Below, piece after piece: positions 36,211 to 45,088 of a stretch of DNA of 64,000 bases. The DNA is from Ilyomonas sp965199905 (lineage in GTDB: Bacteria; Bacteroidota; Bacteroidia; Chitinophagales; Chitinophagaceae), in the NCBI GenBank assembly GCA_965199905.1, contig OZ241366.1:3968001-4032000 (forward strand). The letters are read 5' to 3'. The translations under genes and the position numbers were made by a program. The notes below the pieces were generated by a model. It made no database searches and was not told where the DNA came from. It saw nothing but the letters and a program-made list of their open reading frames with translations. The number at the start of each line of letters is the position of its first letter. The first letter of the stretch is position 1.

Positions 36211-37026
36211 ATGTTAAAAAAACGAATCTTATTTATTGCCACCGAGATGTCGCCTTACCTCGAACTGACCGAGTTTGCCGAAGTGATAAATAAGCTCGCG
36301 ATTACCTGCAGCAATAACAATTATGAAGTGCGCTGCATCATGCCACGTTTTGGTGTTATCAATGAGCGCCGCCACCGTCTTCATGAAGTGGTGCGCCTGT
36401 CGGGCATCAATGTATCAGTTGATAATGATGATTACCCGTTGCAGATTAAAGTGGCTTCGTTACCTACCGCACGTCTTCAGGTTTATTTTTTAGATAATGA
36501 AGATCTCTTTAAACGCAAAGGTGTGTTTACCGATGAAAAAGACCAGTGGTATGATGATAACGGTTTGCGCACTGTATTCTTTTGTAAGGGTGCATTGGAA
36601 ACGGTAAAGAAATTTGGCTGGCCGCCGGATGTAATTCACTGCAGTGGCTGGATGACCGGCTTAATACCAATGTATATTAAAACGGCTTATAAAAAAGACG
36701 CCGTGTTTAGCCAGAGTAAAGTGGTGTTTACCATTGGTGAAAATACATTTAACGAAAGCCTCGGCAGCGACTTCATGAGGCTGGCCGGCATTCACGCCAA
36801 TGTAAAAGAAAAAGACCTTGAGCCATTTAAAGATGCCGATAACACGGCTTTATTTAAAGGCGGTGCTACATTCGCTGATGCCATTACGTTTGGCTCTGAC
36901 CAGATAGATAAAAAACTACTGACAGATTTTAGTAAAATCAAAGGCAGGAAAATACTTCCTTACGGAGGCTGGACGGGTGATTTAACTCCCTATTTAGATT
37001 TGTACAACGAGCTTGCGGCCAAGTAA
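36211..37026 (+). CDS. Glycogen/starch synthase N-terminal (GT5) domain protein
   Basis: 271 residues, compared with about 480 for full glycogen synthases. It contains the N-terminal GT5 fold only: I-L-F-I-A-T-E-M-S-P-Y, V-R-C-I-M-P-R-F-G-V-I, Y-F-L-D-N-E-D-L-F and C-S-G-W-M-T-G-L-I-P. The usual K-x-G-G-L motif near the start is replaced by L-T-E-F-A, and the C-terminal nucleotide-binding domain is absent. Such stand-alone forms are common in Bacteroidetes; activity is unproven. Followed after 27 nt by a DUF4270 lipoprotein gene. Confidence 0.85.
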   Translation: MLKKRILFIATEMSPYLELTEFAEVINKLAITCSNNNYEVRCIMPRFGVINERRHRLHEVVRLSGINVSVDNDDYPLQIKVASLPTARLQVYFLDNEDLFKRKGVFTDEKDQWYDDNGLRTVFFCKGALETVKKFGWPPDVIHCSGWMTGLIPMYIKTAYKKDAVFSQSKVVFTIGENTFNESLGSDFMRLAGIHANVKEKDLEPFKDADNTALFKGGATFADAITFGSDQIDKKLLTDFSKIKGRKILPYGGWTGDLTPYLDLYNELAAK

Positions 37027-37053
37027 ATTTTCCTCATTAACCTGACTCGTAAC

Positions 37054-38622
37054 GTGGTTATCAAATACAGCTTTTTTTCGCTGCTGCTTATTCTTTGCCT
37101 GTCTGCCTGCACTAAAATTCAGGAAACAGAAATTGGTACCGGACTGATTCCGCCTGTTGATGGTGTGATAACGAAGGATACCAATCTTTATATTAATGCA
37201 AAAAACGGGGGCAGTACCGATTCTATTAGTCCTTCCTTAACTGACGACCATGCACTTGGTTATATAAATGATCCTCTGTTTGGCATTACGCAGGCGGCCA
37301 TCAACCTGCAGTTATTGCCAGCTTTCCCGGTTTCTTTTGAAGTGAGCAGTGATAGTCTGTTTCTTGATTCCGTTGTACTTGCATTAGATGCGCGCGGGGT
37401 GTGGGGTGATAGCAATCAGAATCTTTCCCTGCATGTAAAAGAGCTTGTAAATGATGAGCTTTTTACAAGTGATAGTTGCATTGGCTGCACTGAAACAACT
37501 TCCGGCTTTACAAGCATTATCTACAATACGACTTCCCAGTTTGCTGCTGGTAACGATGTTACCTACGGTGGAATGGCTTCCATTGATCCGAGAACCTGGA
37601 ATGATAGTCTTCATTTGTTTAAAGATTCAGCCGCTAATATGATACGCATACGTTTGACGGATGAATTGGGAAACAAACTGCTTCACACATTTACAACAGG
37701 CGGACAATACGATACCGTATCGGCTTTTAAAAATGCATTCCGGGGTTTGCAGGTTTCTGCTGACGCCATTGGCAACAGCTTGTTGCGTGTGGGATTAGCC
37801 AATTCTTCAACCGTTGCTGAAGCTAATACCAAGCTGGCCTTGTATTATAGGTACCAGCGCAGGGATAGCGCCAAGCAGGATACAACGGTAATGAATTTTA
37901 CCATTAATCCTTCCACAACGAGCGGCCAAGGCAGTGCACATTCCAACTATATACAAAGACAGTATGGCATGGGGCAAATTGCCACTTATTACCCGGCAAC
38001 TCCATCGGCTAATGATGATTATCTATACATACAAAGCGCGCCGGGTACATATGCAACGCTGACAGTAGATTCCGGAATTACCAAACTGCCAAACTGGATT
38101 ATCCATCGGGCAGAAATTATAATGGAGCAGGTGCCTGATGGTGCTACACCGATACTTGATAATTACACAACGCCTTTTCTTTTCTTGCTGTCTCGCCAAT
38201 CGGAAAGCCAGCCGTTTGAAAAAGATACAACCAAGTTTGTTATCCCTGGTTTTGATTCTACCAACTTGACGACAAGCGATGCTATATTTAGTTCAGGATT
38301 GTTGTCAAATTATCCCGATTTTGGTGGTTTCCCACGAAGAGGAACTTTTGGAGGTACACCTAATATTAATTATTACAACTTCGATTTGTCGCGATATGTG
38401 CAAGGAATTGTGACAAATAAAAACAAGCCTTATCCATTTGTTTTATATACCCCATATCGGGAAGTCTTCCAGCTAACAAAAGGAGTATTGTCTTATGGTC
38501 GTGTCAGTACTGATCCTGTTAATTATGCAGGGGTTGGCAGAGTTAAACTCTATGGTGGCGGAGCTGACACCACTAATACACACCGTATGAAGCTTCATAT
38601 TGTGTATTCAATACCGCATTAA
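37054..38622 (+). CDS. DUF4270 lipoprotein
   Basis: 522 residues from a GTG start; no ATG is available ahead of the signal sequence. Lipobox C-L-S-A-C with T-K-I-Q-E-T following. The body is strand-rich with Ser, Thr and Asp, typical of DUF4270 family, which is often encoded beside the GT5 N-domain gene as here. Predicted at the outer membrane surface; function unknown. Confidence 0.85.
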   Translation: MVIKYSFFSLLLILCLSACTKIQETEIGTGLIPPVDGVITKDTNLYINAKNGGSTDSISPSLTDDHALGYINDPLFGITQAAINLQLLPAFPVSFEVSSDSLFLDSVVLALDARGVWGDSNQNLSLHVKELVNDELFTSDSCIGCTETTSGFTSIIYNTTSQFAAGNDVTYGGMASIDPRTWNDSLHLFKDSAANMIRIRLTDELGNKLLHTFTTGGQYDTVSAFKNAFRGLQVSADAIGNSLLRVGLANSSTVAEANTKLALYYRYQRRDSAKQDTTVMNFTINPSTTSGQGSAHSNYIQRQYGMGQIATYYPATPSANDDYLYIQSAPGTYATLTVDSGITKLPNWIIHRAEIIMEQVPDGATPILDNYTTPFLFLLSRQSESQPFEKDTTKFVIPGFDSTNLTTSDAIFSSGLLSNYPDFGGFPRRGTFGGTPNINYYNFDLSRYVQGIVTNKNKPYPFVLYTPYREVFQLTKGVLSYGRVSTDPVNYAGVGRVKLYGGGADTTNTHRMKLHIVYSIPH

Positions 38623-38634
38623 ACGGCGCGGGCT

Positions 38635-38642
38635 TATATTTG
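38635..38642 (+). promoter_or_regulatory. -7 box of the metK promoter
   Basis: TATATTTG (TAnnTTTG), 38 nt before ATG 38681; no TTG at the standard spacing. No SAM riboswitch fits the 58 nt between the genes. Confidence 0.55.
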
Positions 38643-38680
38643 CGCGCTTTTAATTTTTCAGTAAAACAATATAACTATTT

Positions 38681-39931
38681 ATGCCTTACCTGTTCACTTC
38701 CGAAAGCGTATCAGAAGGTCATCCTGATAAAGTGGCTGACCAGATTTCTGATGCACTGATTGACAACTTTCTTGCCTTCGATCCTGAAAGCAAAGTGGCT
38801 TGTGAAACGCTGGTAACAACCGGCCAGGTAATTCTTGCCGGCGAAGTGAAAAGCCGCGCCTACCTTGATGTGCAGGAAATAGCCCGAGGCGTTATCCGTC
38901 GCATAGGCTACACAAAGAGTGAATATATGTTTGAAGCAAACTCTTGTGGTGTACTATCTGCCATTCATGAGCAGTCGGCCGACATTAACCAGGGCGTAGA
39001 TAAAACCGATAAAGAATCGCAGGGTGCCGGCGACCAGGGAATGATGTTTGGCTATGCCACCAATGAAACGGATGATTACATGCCGCTGGCACTTGACCTC
39101 GCACATAAACTTCTTTTGGAGTTGGCAGAGCTACGCCGTGAGAATATCGATATTACTTACCTGCGTCCAGATGCTAAAAGCCAGGTAACGCTTGAGTATG
39201 ATGATAATAACCAACCCAGCCGTATAGATGCCATTGTTATTTCTACACAGCATGATGATTTTGGCAGTGAAGAAGAGATGCAGGAAAAAATTAAGAATGA
39301 CGTCATCAACATTCTCATTCCTCGCGTGAAAGAAAAGTATGGTAAGTTTGCTCATTTCTTTAATGACCAGATTAAGTATCACATTAACCCAACCGGCAAG
39401 TTTGTGATTGGTGGTCCGCATGGCGATACCGGCTTAACCGGAAGAAAAATCATTGTAGATACTTACGGCGGTAAAGGTGCACACGGTGGTGGCGCTTTCA
39501 GTGGTAAAGATCCCAGCAAGGTAGACCGCAGTGCAGCTTATGCTACACGTCATATTGCCAAAAATTTAGTAGCTGCAGGCGTGGCAGATGAAGTGCTGGT
39601 GCAGGTTTCATACGCTATTGGCGTAGCCGAGCCAATGGGTATTTATGTGAATACTTATGGTACAGCAAAGGTGAATATAACTGATGGCGAAATTGCAAAA
39701 AAAGTAAGTGAAGTATTTGATATGCGTCCTTATTTTATTGAGCAAAGATTGAAGCTTCGCACACCCATTTACAGCGAAACAGCCGCTTACGGGCACATGG
39801 GTCGTCAGCCGAAAACAGTGGTGAAAGAATTTCGCTCGCCGGAAGGAAAAACGGTAAGCAAAGAAGTGGAATTGTTTACCTGGGAAAAGCTGGATTACAT
39901 AGATAAAGTGAAAGCAGCTTTTAGCTTATAA
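38681..39931 (+). CDS. metK: S-adenosylmethionine synthetase
   Basis: 416 residues. Makes SAM from methionine and ATP in the cytoplasm. G-H-P-D-K at residues 13-17 (catalytic His), G-A-G-D-Q-G-M-M-F-G-Y for methionine/ATP binding, G-G-P-H-G-D-T-G-L-T-G-R-K, and GGGAFSGKDPSKVDRSAAY starting near residue 270. Somewhat longer than the E. coli enzyme, as in other Bacteroidetes. Terminates at a strong palindrome. Confidence 0.97.
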   Translation: MPYLFTSESVSEGHPDKVADQISDALIDNFLAFDPESKVACETLVTTGQVILAGEVKSRAYLDVQEIARGVIRRIGYTKSEYMFEANSCGVLSAIHEQSADINQGVDKTDKESQGAGDQGMMFGYATNETDDYMPLALDLAHKLLLELAELRRENIDITYLRPDAKSQVTLEYDDNNQPSRIDAIVISTQHDDFGSEEEMQEKIKNDVINILIPRVKEKYGKFAHFFNDQIKYHINPTGKFVIGGPHGDTGLTGRKIIVDTYGGKGAHGGGAFSGKDPSKVDRSAAYATRHIAKNLVAAGVADEVLVQVSYAIGVAEPMGIYVNTYGTAKVNITDGEIAKKVSEVFDMRPYFIEQRLKLRTPIYSETAAYGHMGRQPKTVVKEFRSPEGKTVSKEVELFTWEKLDYIDKVKAAFSL

Positions 39932-39945
39932 TCATAACTTTTATG

Positions 39946-39977
39946 AAAGCCTCCCGATGCATCGGGAGGCTTTTTTA
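39946..39977 (+). terminator. metK terminator
   Basis: A 28-bp perfect palindrome (39946-39973) followed by a T run to 39977. GC-rich core CCTCCCGAT and its mirror image. Confidence 0.9.
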
Positions 39978-40064
39978 TTTGTACTTTTATCGCTGTAAAA
40001 CGGTATAACTTTAATGCCATTTTACAGCGATTTTGTTTTGTAATGAAGAGTGAAGAAATGAATT

Positions 40065-40628
40065 ATGCACGAGATTGAACCCTATTTTAACTGGCGGCAT
40101 TTATACACGGCGGAAGAAGATGAACGATCGCCGTTTTATGGTCGTGTATATAGCGAGTTTGAGTTTTCGCAAACGGTTTATAATTATTACATTCATCCGC
40201 AATGGGATGAGTTTGGCAGCCGCACGTTATACATGAAATTGTTGTATGCCGATTACGAGCAGCAGTTTGTAATTATCGAATTGATAGGAGAGTGGAATGA
40301 TGCTATCGAGAATGACATCATGACGCTGAAGCGCGACGTAATTGACAAGCTGGAAGAAGAAGGCATTACCAAATTTATTTTGATTGGTGAGAACGTTCTC
40401 AATTTTCACAGCGGCGATAAAGATTATTACAACGAATGGTTTGAGGAAGTAACCGATAATGACGGCTGGATAGTACTTTTAAACATACCTGAACCTACCC
40501 AGCACGATTTTAAAAAGCGCAAGCTCAATTATTATATTGAGCTAATGAATATTGCCAACTGGCGCGCCTATAAACCAGAGCATTTATTTACCAGGATTAA
40601 TGATGAAATCAGCCGGAGATTAGATTAA
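40065..40628 (+). CDS. Conserved hypothetical protein
   Basis: 187 residues, acidic and rich in Tyr, Trp, Glu and Asp, no signal peptide or membrane helix. Notable segments are F-N-W-R-H-L-Y-T-A-E-E-D, Y-N-Y-Y-I-H-P-Q-W-D-E-F-G-S-R-T-L-Y and W-R-A-Y-K-P-E-H-L-F. It is like a conserved uncharacterized Bacteroidetes family next to metK-type genes; no function is known to me. The 288-nt stretch after it (40629-40916) has an open frame of 59 codons without a start and is not called. Confidence 0.65.
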   Translation: MHEIEPYFNWRHLYTAEEDERSPFYGRVYSEFEFSQTVYNYYIHPQWDEFGSRTLYMKLLYADYEQQFVIIELIGEWNDAIENDIMTLKRDVIDKLEEEGITKFILIGENVLNFHSGDKDYYNEWFEEVTDNDGWIVLLNIPEPTQHDFKKRKLNYYIELMNIANWRAYKPEHLFTRINDEISRRLD

Positions 40629-40865
40629 AAAAGAGACTTTATGGCTTGCTGATGGCTTCAGCGAACAGCGCAACTGGTATGCAATAACGCTCTTGGAGAT
40701 AGGCCCGGGTGCGAATGTGGTGATAATTGAAAAATTATCGCATCGGTATAATGCGGAATTTATTTATGAGCAATCCCGACATCTGCAAAGGCATATCTGC
40801 ATTGGATTCTGAAAGTAAACGGGCAAATAAATAATTTTTTTCTTCACAAATTGATTTTCATGTCT

Positions 40866-40873
40866 TATGTTTG
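40866..40873 (+). promoter_or_regulatory. -7 box of the tRNA promoter
   Basis: TATGTTTG (TAnnTTTG), 44 nt ahead of the tRNA. No exact TTG at 19 nt upstream. Confidence 0.5.
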
Positions 40874-40916
40874 CAACCCGAATAACAAAAGCGATAACAT
40901 TTTAAACATATTATAT

Positions 40917-40988
<72 letters not shown>

Positions 40989-40991
40989 CAA

Positions 40992-41019
40992 AAGCTTCAT
41001 CGAAAGATGAGGCTTTTTA
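40992..41019 (+). terminator. tRNA terminator
   Basis: Hairpin AGCTTCATC, GAAA, GATGAGGCT (one G-T pair) followed by TTTTAT. The same hairpin recurs at 41337-41366 after the damaged tRNA copy. Confidence 0.8.
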
Positions 41020-41030
41020 TTTTCAAGCTT

Positions 41031-41279
41031 ATGTTTTCAGTGTACATCCTTCATTCACCTTCTTTCAATAAAATCTATATTGGTTTTACTTCTAATTTAG
41101 AAGCAAGATTGCTATCGCATAATTCTTTGGGAACAAAAGGCTATACAATAAAATATCGTCCTTGGTCCTTGCTGCATACTGAAGCATTCGCTACAAAAGC
41201 AGAAGCAATGCAGCGCGAGAATGAATTAAAATCAGGAAAAGGAAGAGAATGGATTCATAAGATATTATCACAGCGATAG
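41031..41279 (+). CDS. GIY-YIG nuclease (URI type) inserted behind tRNA-fMet
   Basis: 82 residues from ATG 41031. The GIY-YIG fold is visible: S-V-Y-I-L-H-S (first motif), K-I-Y-I-G-F-T-S-N-L-E-A-R-L, and E-A-M-Q-R-E-N-E-L-K-S-G-K-G-R-E-W-I with the catalytic Glu. Stand-alone small URI proteins of this kind are common next to tRNA and rRNA genes in Bacteroidetes. It begins 11 nt after the tRNA terminator and its stop codon lies inside the second tRNA copy. Confidence 0.85.
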   Translation: MFSVYILHSPSFNKIYIGFTSNLEARLLSHNSLGTKGYTIKYRPWSLLHTEAFATKAEAMQRENELKSGKGREWIHKILSQR

Positions 41280-41366
41280 CTCGTCGGGCTATTATCCGCC
41301 GCGGCGGACATTGGTTCGATCCCAATCTTCGCAACAAAGCTTCATCGAAAGATGAGGCTTTTTTAT
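41271..41366 (+). pseudogene. Damaged duplicate of the tRNA-fMet 3' part and terminator
   Basis: Direct repeat of 40929-41020: CAGCG(A)TAGCTCGTCGGGCT then, instead of the rest of the anticodon arm, a 14-bp palindrome TCCGCCGCGGCGGA (41295-41308). It then returns to CATTGGTTCGATCCCA...CTTCGCA and the same terminator hairpin. There is no anticodon and no 5' acceptor strand, so it cannot be a tRNA. Confidence 0.8.
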
Positions 41367-41441
41367 TTAGCAGAAGTCTGAATTGCGAACAAAAAGGCAG
41401 AAAGTTTTTACATTCTGTGCCTTTCTGTTTGTTTAAATTTT

Positions 41442-42155
41442 TTACTCCTTCTTCTTAATCACACTTCCTCCACTTGCATCCACGCTCTTAATAATTCCTG
41501 TGCCTTTATAATTAATGATACTGCCGCCGCTTGCATCAGCGCTCAGTTCCTTATTCACTGTCAGGTTAATAACAGAGCCGCCGGAGGCATCCACTTTACA
41601 AACGTCTATCACGGCATCAAAGTCCTTCACAATGCTGCCTCCGCTGGCTGCAACAGTTGCATCTCCATACGCGCCGCTGATGGTGGCAATGCTGCCGCCG
41701 GTTAAATCAAGCGATAATTTAGCAGCGGTGATTTTACCATTTACAATACTTCCGCCGTGGCATTCCACATCAATAGAATTTGTGTTGATTTCATCTACAA
41801 TTTTTCCGACAGAACCACCCGATAATTGGAGCTTGTTCAGTTCAGTTACGGTTACGTAGGCTTTTATTTTTTTATTACCCCAGCTCCAGTTATTCCACAT
41901 AGCGGCGTCAATATAAATCTTCAGCACACCGTCTCTTACTTCAGTTTTTATCTTGCTTACGTTCTTGCCGTCTTCGGCGCTTACGGCAATCGCCTGTGTT
42001 TGTCCCTGCGAGATATAAACAGTAATGCCGCCGCCCGCATCCAAACCGTTAAAGGCGGCTACATTTCTTACTTCGGCATTGGCATCGTACACAAGGTTTT
42101 GTGCACCGGACTTCAATGCCATCATTATCATCAATATTGCGAACAGCTTTTTCAT
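41442..42155 (-). CDS. Secreted head-GIN (DUF2807) beta-helix-like protein
   Basis: 237 residues with signal peptide 1-18 (K-S-G-A before Gln). The family motif F-N-G-L-D-A-G-G-G-I-T-V occurs at about 36-46. Repeats of the form (S)GGS(I/V) are spaced roughly every 20 residues from 114 to the end, as in a beta-solenoid (head GIN / putative autotransporter adhesin family). Basic KKKE terminus. Function is not known. Confidence 0.85.
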   Translation of the reverse strand: MKKLFAILMIMMALKSGAQNLVYDANAEVRNVAAFNGLDAGGGITVYISQGQTQAIAVSAEDGKNVSKIKTEVRDGVLKIYIDAAMWNNWSWGNKKIKAYVTVTELNKLQLSGGSVGKIVDEINTNSIDVECHGGSIVNGKITAAKLSLDLTGGSIATISGAYGDATVAASGGSIVKDFDAVIDVCKVDASGGSVINLTVNKELSADASGGSIINYKGTGIIKSVDASGGSVIKKKE

Positions 42156-42288
42156 TTTTGTAAAATCTTATCTAATATTTACGAAACGAAGTTGGGCCGA
42201 AAAGGTTACAAGTTTATAAAAAATGTGCCGTTACTTTGCCGCTGCAAAAAGTATTTGCAGAAAGTTCTTTCGTAACAAAGATTTTTTA

Positions 42289-42375
42289 TTCCCGGGGTGC
42301 CGAATTCACCAAATGTGATAGTAAGCTGAGATTACACCCGTAGAACCTGAACAGGGTAATGCCTGCGAAGGGAAG
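42289..42375 (+). promoter_or_regulatory. TPP riboswitch (THI element)
   Basis: The conserved parts are all present: GGGGTGCC, GCTGAGATTACACCC, GAACCTGAACAGGGTAATGCC and GCGAAGGGAA. It lies 80 nt ahead of the TonB receptor gene, so thiamin pyrophosphate probably controls its expression. No expression-platform hairpin was resolved by eye. Confidence 0.93.
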
Positions 42376-42455
42376 GCGATATACCATTATACTCTCCTCT
42401 CCGTTAGCCTCATTTCCTGTTCTCATCATTTCATCACCATTCAAAAAAAACAAGA

Positions 42456-44918
42456 ATGAAGAAAATGTTGGGAACAATAGCAGCACTCGTATTAGCTGTT
42501 GTTGTACACGCACAAGTCTCCGTAAAAGGTATTGTAACAGGCAAAGACAACAAACCACTGCAAGGCGCTACCATTGTAGCTTCGTTGCCAAACAAAAAGA
42601 TGACAGCCATCACCGGCGCAGATGGCGGATTTTTATTTACCAATGTGGCAAAAGGCATACTGAACCTGAGCGCTGATTATATAGGTAAACTAATGACATC
42701 ACGAAGAGTAACAGTTAGCGGCAATGATATTGTTATCAATTTTGCGCTTGCCGATGATGCCTTTTCTTTAGAGCCTTTGGAAGTGCGCTCTGTGCGGGCA
42801 TCTGACAAGGCACCATTTACCAAAACCAACCTGGATGCCGCGCAGATACAGAAAAACAATACGGGACAAGACCTTCCTTTTTTATTAAACCAAACGCCTT
42901 CCGTGGTGGTAAATTCTGATGCAGGCAATGGCGTTGGCTACACCGGCATCCGCATACGCGGAACGGATGCCACGCGCATCAACGTAACGCTGAACGGCAT
43001 TCCGTATAACGATGCGGAAAGCGGCGGAACTTTCTTTGTGGATGTGCCTGATTTTGCTTCTTCCACCAGCTCGATACAGGTGCAGCGCGGCGTGGGCACG
43101 TCAACCAATGGCGCGGGTGCGTTTGGAGCTACCATCAACGTTAGCACGAATGAAAGAAGAGATACGGCGTATGCGGAACTAAACAACAGCTACGGCTCGT
43201 TTAATACCTGGAAGAATACGGTAAAGGTGGGCAGCGGCTTGCTGAACAATCATTTTATTATCGATGCAAGGTTGAGCCGAATTAGCAGCGATGGATTTAT
43301 TGACAGGGCAAAAAGCAGCCTGCAATCGGCTTATTTATCGGCGGCTTATTATGCAAAGAATACTTCGTTGCGGCTGAATGTTTTTACAGGGAAAGAAAAA
43401 ACCTACCAGGCATGGAACGGCGTGCCGGAAGCGAAATTGTTTGGCACTGCGAACGACCTGCAGTCGTTTTACAACAACAATATTGGCTCTTACTTTTTTA
43501 CGCCGGTCGATTCTGCGAACCTGTTTAGCAGCGATAAAAGAAAATATAACCTGTACACATATCCAAACCAAACAGACAATTACCAGCAGGACAATTACCA
43601 GTTGTTCTTCAATCAAAAACTTGGCTCTCAGTTGTCTTTAAACGTTGCCACTTTTTTGACAAGAGGAAGAGGATATTACGAAGAGTATAAGAATAACCAG
43701 AGCTATAGTAATTATGGCTTGCCTGATTATGTAACGGGTAATGATACGCTCTCTTCAACTGATTTGGCAAGAGACCGCTGGCTGGATAATTATTTTTACG
43801 GAACTACTTATTCGTTGCAACATAAAACAGCGAAAGATGAGATAACACTTGGCGGCAGCGCTACCAAATATGATGGCTCTCATTATGGAAATATTATCTG
43901 GGCTGGCAATGGCGGCGTGAATAAAGACTACCAATATTATCACCTGTCGGCAATGAAGAAAGACGCGAATGTGTACGCTAAATGGCAGCACCAATTTGGC
44001 TCTTTCCTCAGTTCATTTGTTGATATGCAATACCGCTATGTATCGCACAAAATGAATGGGTTTGAGGATAACCCAACCTTATCCATCAACCGGCATTTTA
44101 ATTTCATTAATCCGAAAGCGGGCGTGAGTTATAACCGCAACAACTGGAGCGCTTATCTCAGCTATGCAATGGCGGGCAAAGAACCTAACCGCGATGATTT
44201 TGAAGCGGGTATTTACACACAGCCTAACCGCGAGCAATTACACGATTTTGAAGGTGGTGTTTCGCAAACCGGCAAGGTATTTACCTGCAGCGCAACGCTC
44301 TATTACATGCTGTATAAAGACCAGCTTGTGCTGACCGGCAAAGTGAACGATGTGGGTGCTTACACGCGTGTAAATGTGCCGAACAGCTACCGCGCGGGCA
44401 TTGAATTATCGGCTGGCGCAAAACTGTCTTCCTGGCTGAACCTCAATGCCGGCGCCACTTTCAGCCGCAATAGAATAAAAGCTTTTACGGAGTACATCGA
44501 TAGTTACGATGCTGATTTTAACTATACAGGTCAACAGGAAATAGCGCATCGAAATACAAACATTGCTTTCTCGCCTCAATTCATCGCCAATGGATCTGTC
44601 GATATTTTACCCGTAAAAAACCTTGACATTTCATTCCTGAGCAAGTATGTATCGCGGCAATATCTTGACAATACGCAAAACGAATTGCGCAGTTTGCGCC
44701 CCTATTTTACCGAAGATGCGCGGGCCATTTATACTTTTAAAAAAGTATTATTTAAGGAGTGGAGCCTGATTGGGCAGGTCAATAATATTTTCAATAGAAA
44801 ATATGAGCCGAACGGCTATACGTTCAGTTACAATTATGATAGTTACCCCGTAACAGAAAACTACTACTTCCCGATGGCGGGCTTAAATGGTACGGTTACG
44901 GTGAATATCCGGCTCTAG
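42456..44918 (+). CDS. TonB-dependent receptor, probable thiamin or precursor importer
   Basis: 820 residues. Signal peptide 1-19 (V-V-H-A, Gln), carboxypeptidase-regulatory-like domain at about 22-90 (VKGIVTGKDNKPLQGATIV), plug domain about 115-230 (FLLNQTPSVVVNS, YTGIRIRGTDATRINVTLNGIPYND, VQRGVGTSTNGAGAFG), then a barrel ending in TVNIRL. It sits alone behind the TPP riboswitch, which is the basis for the proposed substrate; TPP-controlled receptors of this kind (OMPthi) are known in Bacteroides. No inner-membrane transporter or thi genes adjoin. Confidence 0.9.
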   Translation: MKKMLGTIAALVLAVVVHAQVSVKGIVTGKDNKPLQGATIVASLPNKKMTAITGADGGFLFTNVAKGILNLSADYIGKLMTSRRVTVSGNDIVINFALADDAFSLEPLEVRSVRASDKAPFTKTNLDAAQIQKNNTGQDLPFLLNQTPSVVVNSDAGNGVGYTGIRIRGTDATRINVTLNGIPYNDAESGGTFFVDVPDFASSTSSIQVQRGVGTSTNGAGAFGATINVSTNERRDTAYAELNNSYGSFNTWKNTVKVGSGLLNNHFIIDARLSRISSDGFIDRAKSSLQSAYLSAAYYAKNTSLRLNVFTGKEKTYQAWNGVPEAKLFGTANDLQSFYNNNIGSYFFTPVDSANLFSSDKRKYNLYTYPNQTDNYQQDNYQLFFNQKLGSQLSLNVATFLTRGRGYYEEYKNNQSYSNYGLPDYVTGNDTLSSTDLARDRWLDNYFYGTTYSLQHKTAKDEITLGGSATKYDGSHYGNIIWAGNGGVNKDYQYYHLSAMKKDANVYAKWQHQFGSFLSSFVDMQYRYVSHKMNGFEDNPTLSINRHFNFINPKAGVSYNRNNWSAYLSYAMAGKEPNRDDFEAGIYTQPNREQLHDFEGGVSQTGKVFTCSATLYYMLYKDQLVLTGKVNDVGAYTRVNVPNSYRAGIELSAGAKLSSWLNLNAGATFSRNRIKAFTEYIDSYDADFNYTGQQEIAHRNTNIAFSPQFIANGSVDILPVKNLDISFLSKYVSRQYLDNTQNELRSLRPYFTEDARAIYTFKKVLFKEWSLIGQVNNIFNRKYEPNGYTFSYNYDSYPVTENYYFPMAGLNGTVTVNIRL

Positions 44919-44953
44919 TTGTAACCCGGTTCTTCGTTTTTAGCTTTCTCTGG

Positions 44954-45000
44954 TTTCGCTGCGGAGGGCAGCGGCCGTTCCGCTGCCCTCCGCAGCGAAA
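44954..45000. terminator. Long perfect hairpin after the receptor gene
   Basis: 21-bp perfect stem (44954-44974 with 44980-45000, loop CCGTT), GC-rich, 35 nt after the receptor stop. No T run follows on the plus strand, so it may be a processing or Rho-assisted stop and not a classical terminator. Confidence 0.6.
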
Positions 45001-45056
45001 CTTCCGGGGAAAGTTTTTCAGGTTAGGGAAGCCCGTCCTTTCCTTTCTTCAACGCC

Positions 45057-45064
45057 TATCTTTG
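45057..45064 (+). promoter_or_regulatory. -7 box ahead of the Omp85 gene
   Basis: TATCTTTG (TAnnTTTG) 24 nt before ATG 45089. It overlaps the farthest upstream in-frame codon, which argues for the ATG start. Confidence 0.5.
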
Positions 45065-45088
45065 CCGCTTTCTGCTTTGAAGGAATTG

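Noticed and set aside
36211..37026. Truncated glgA pseudogene
   Set aside because: Although it has only the N-terminal GT5 domain, the frame is clean, has its own promoter box and matches a recurrent stand-alone form in Bacteroidetes.
40629..40805. 59-codon open frame (W-L-A-D-G-F-S-E-Q-R-N-W) after the hypothetical protein at 40065
   Set aside because: It has no start codon and follows a stop; possibly a gene fragment, but no family was recognized.
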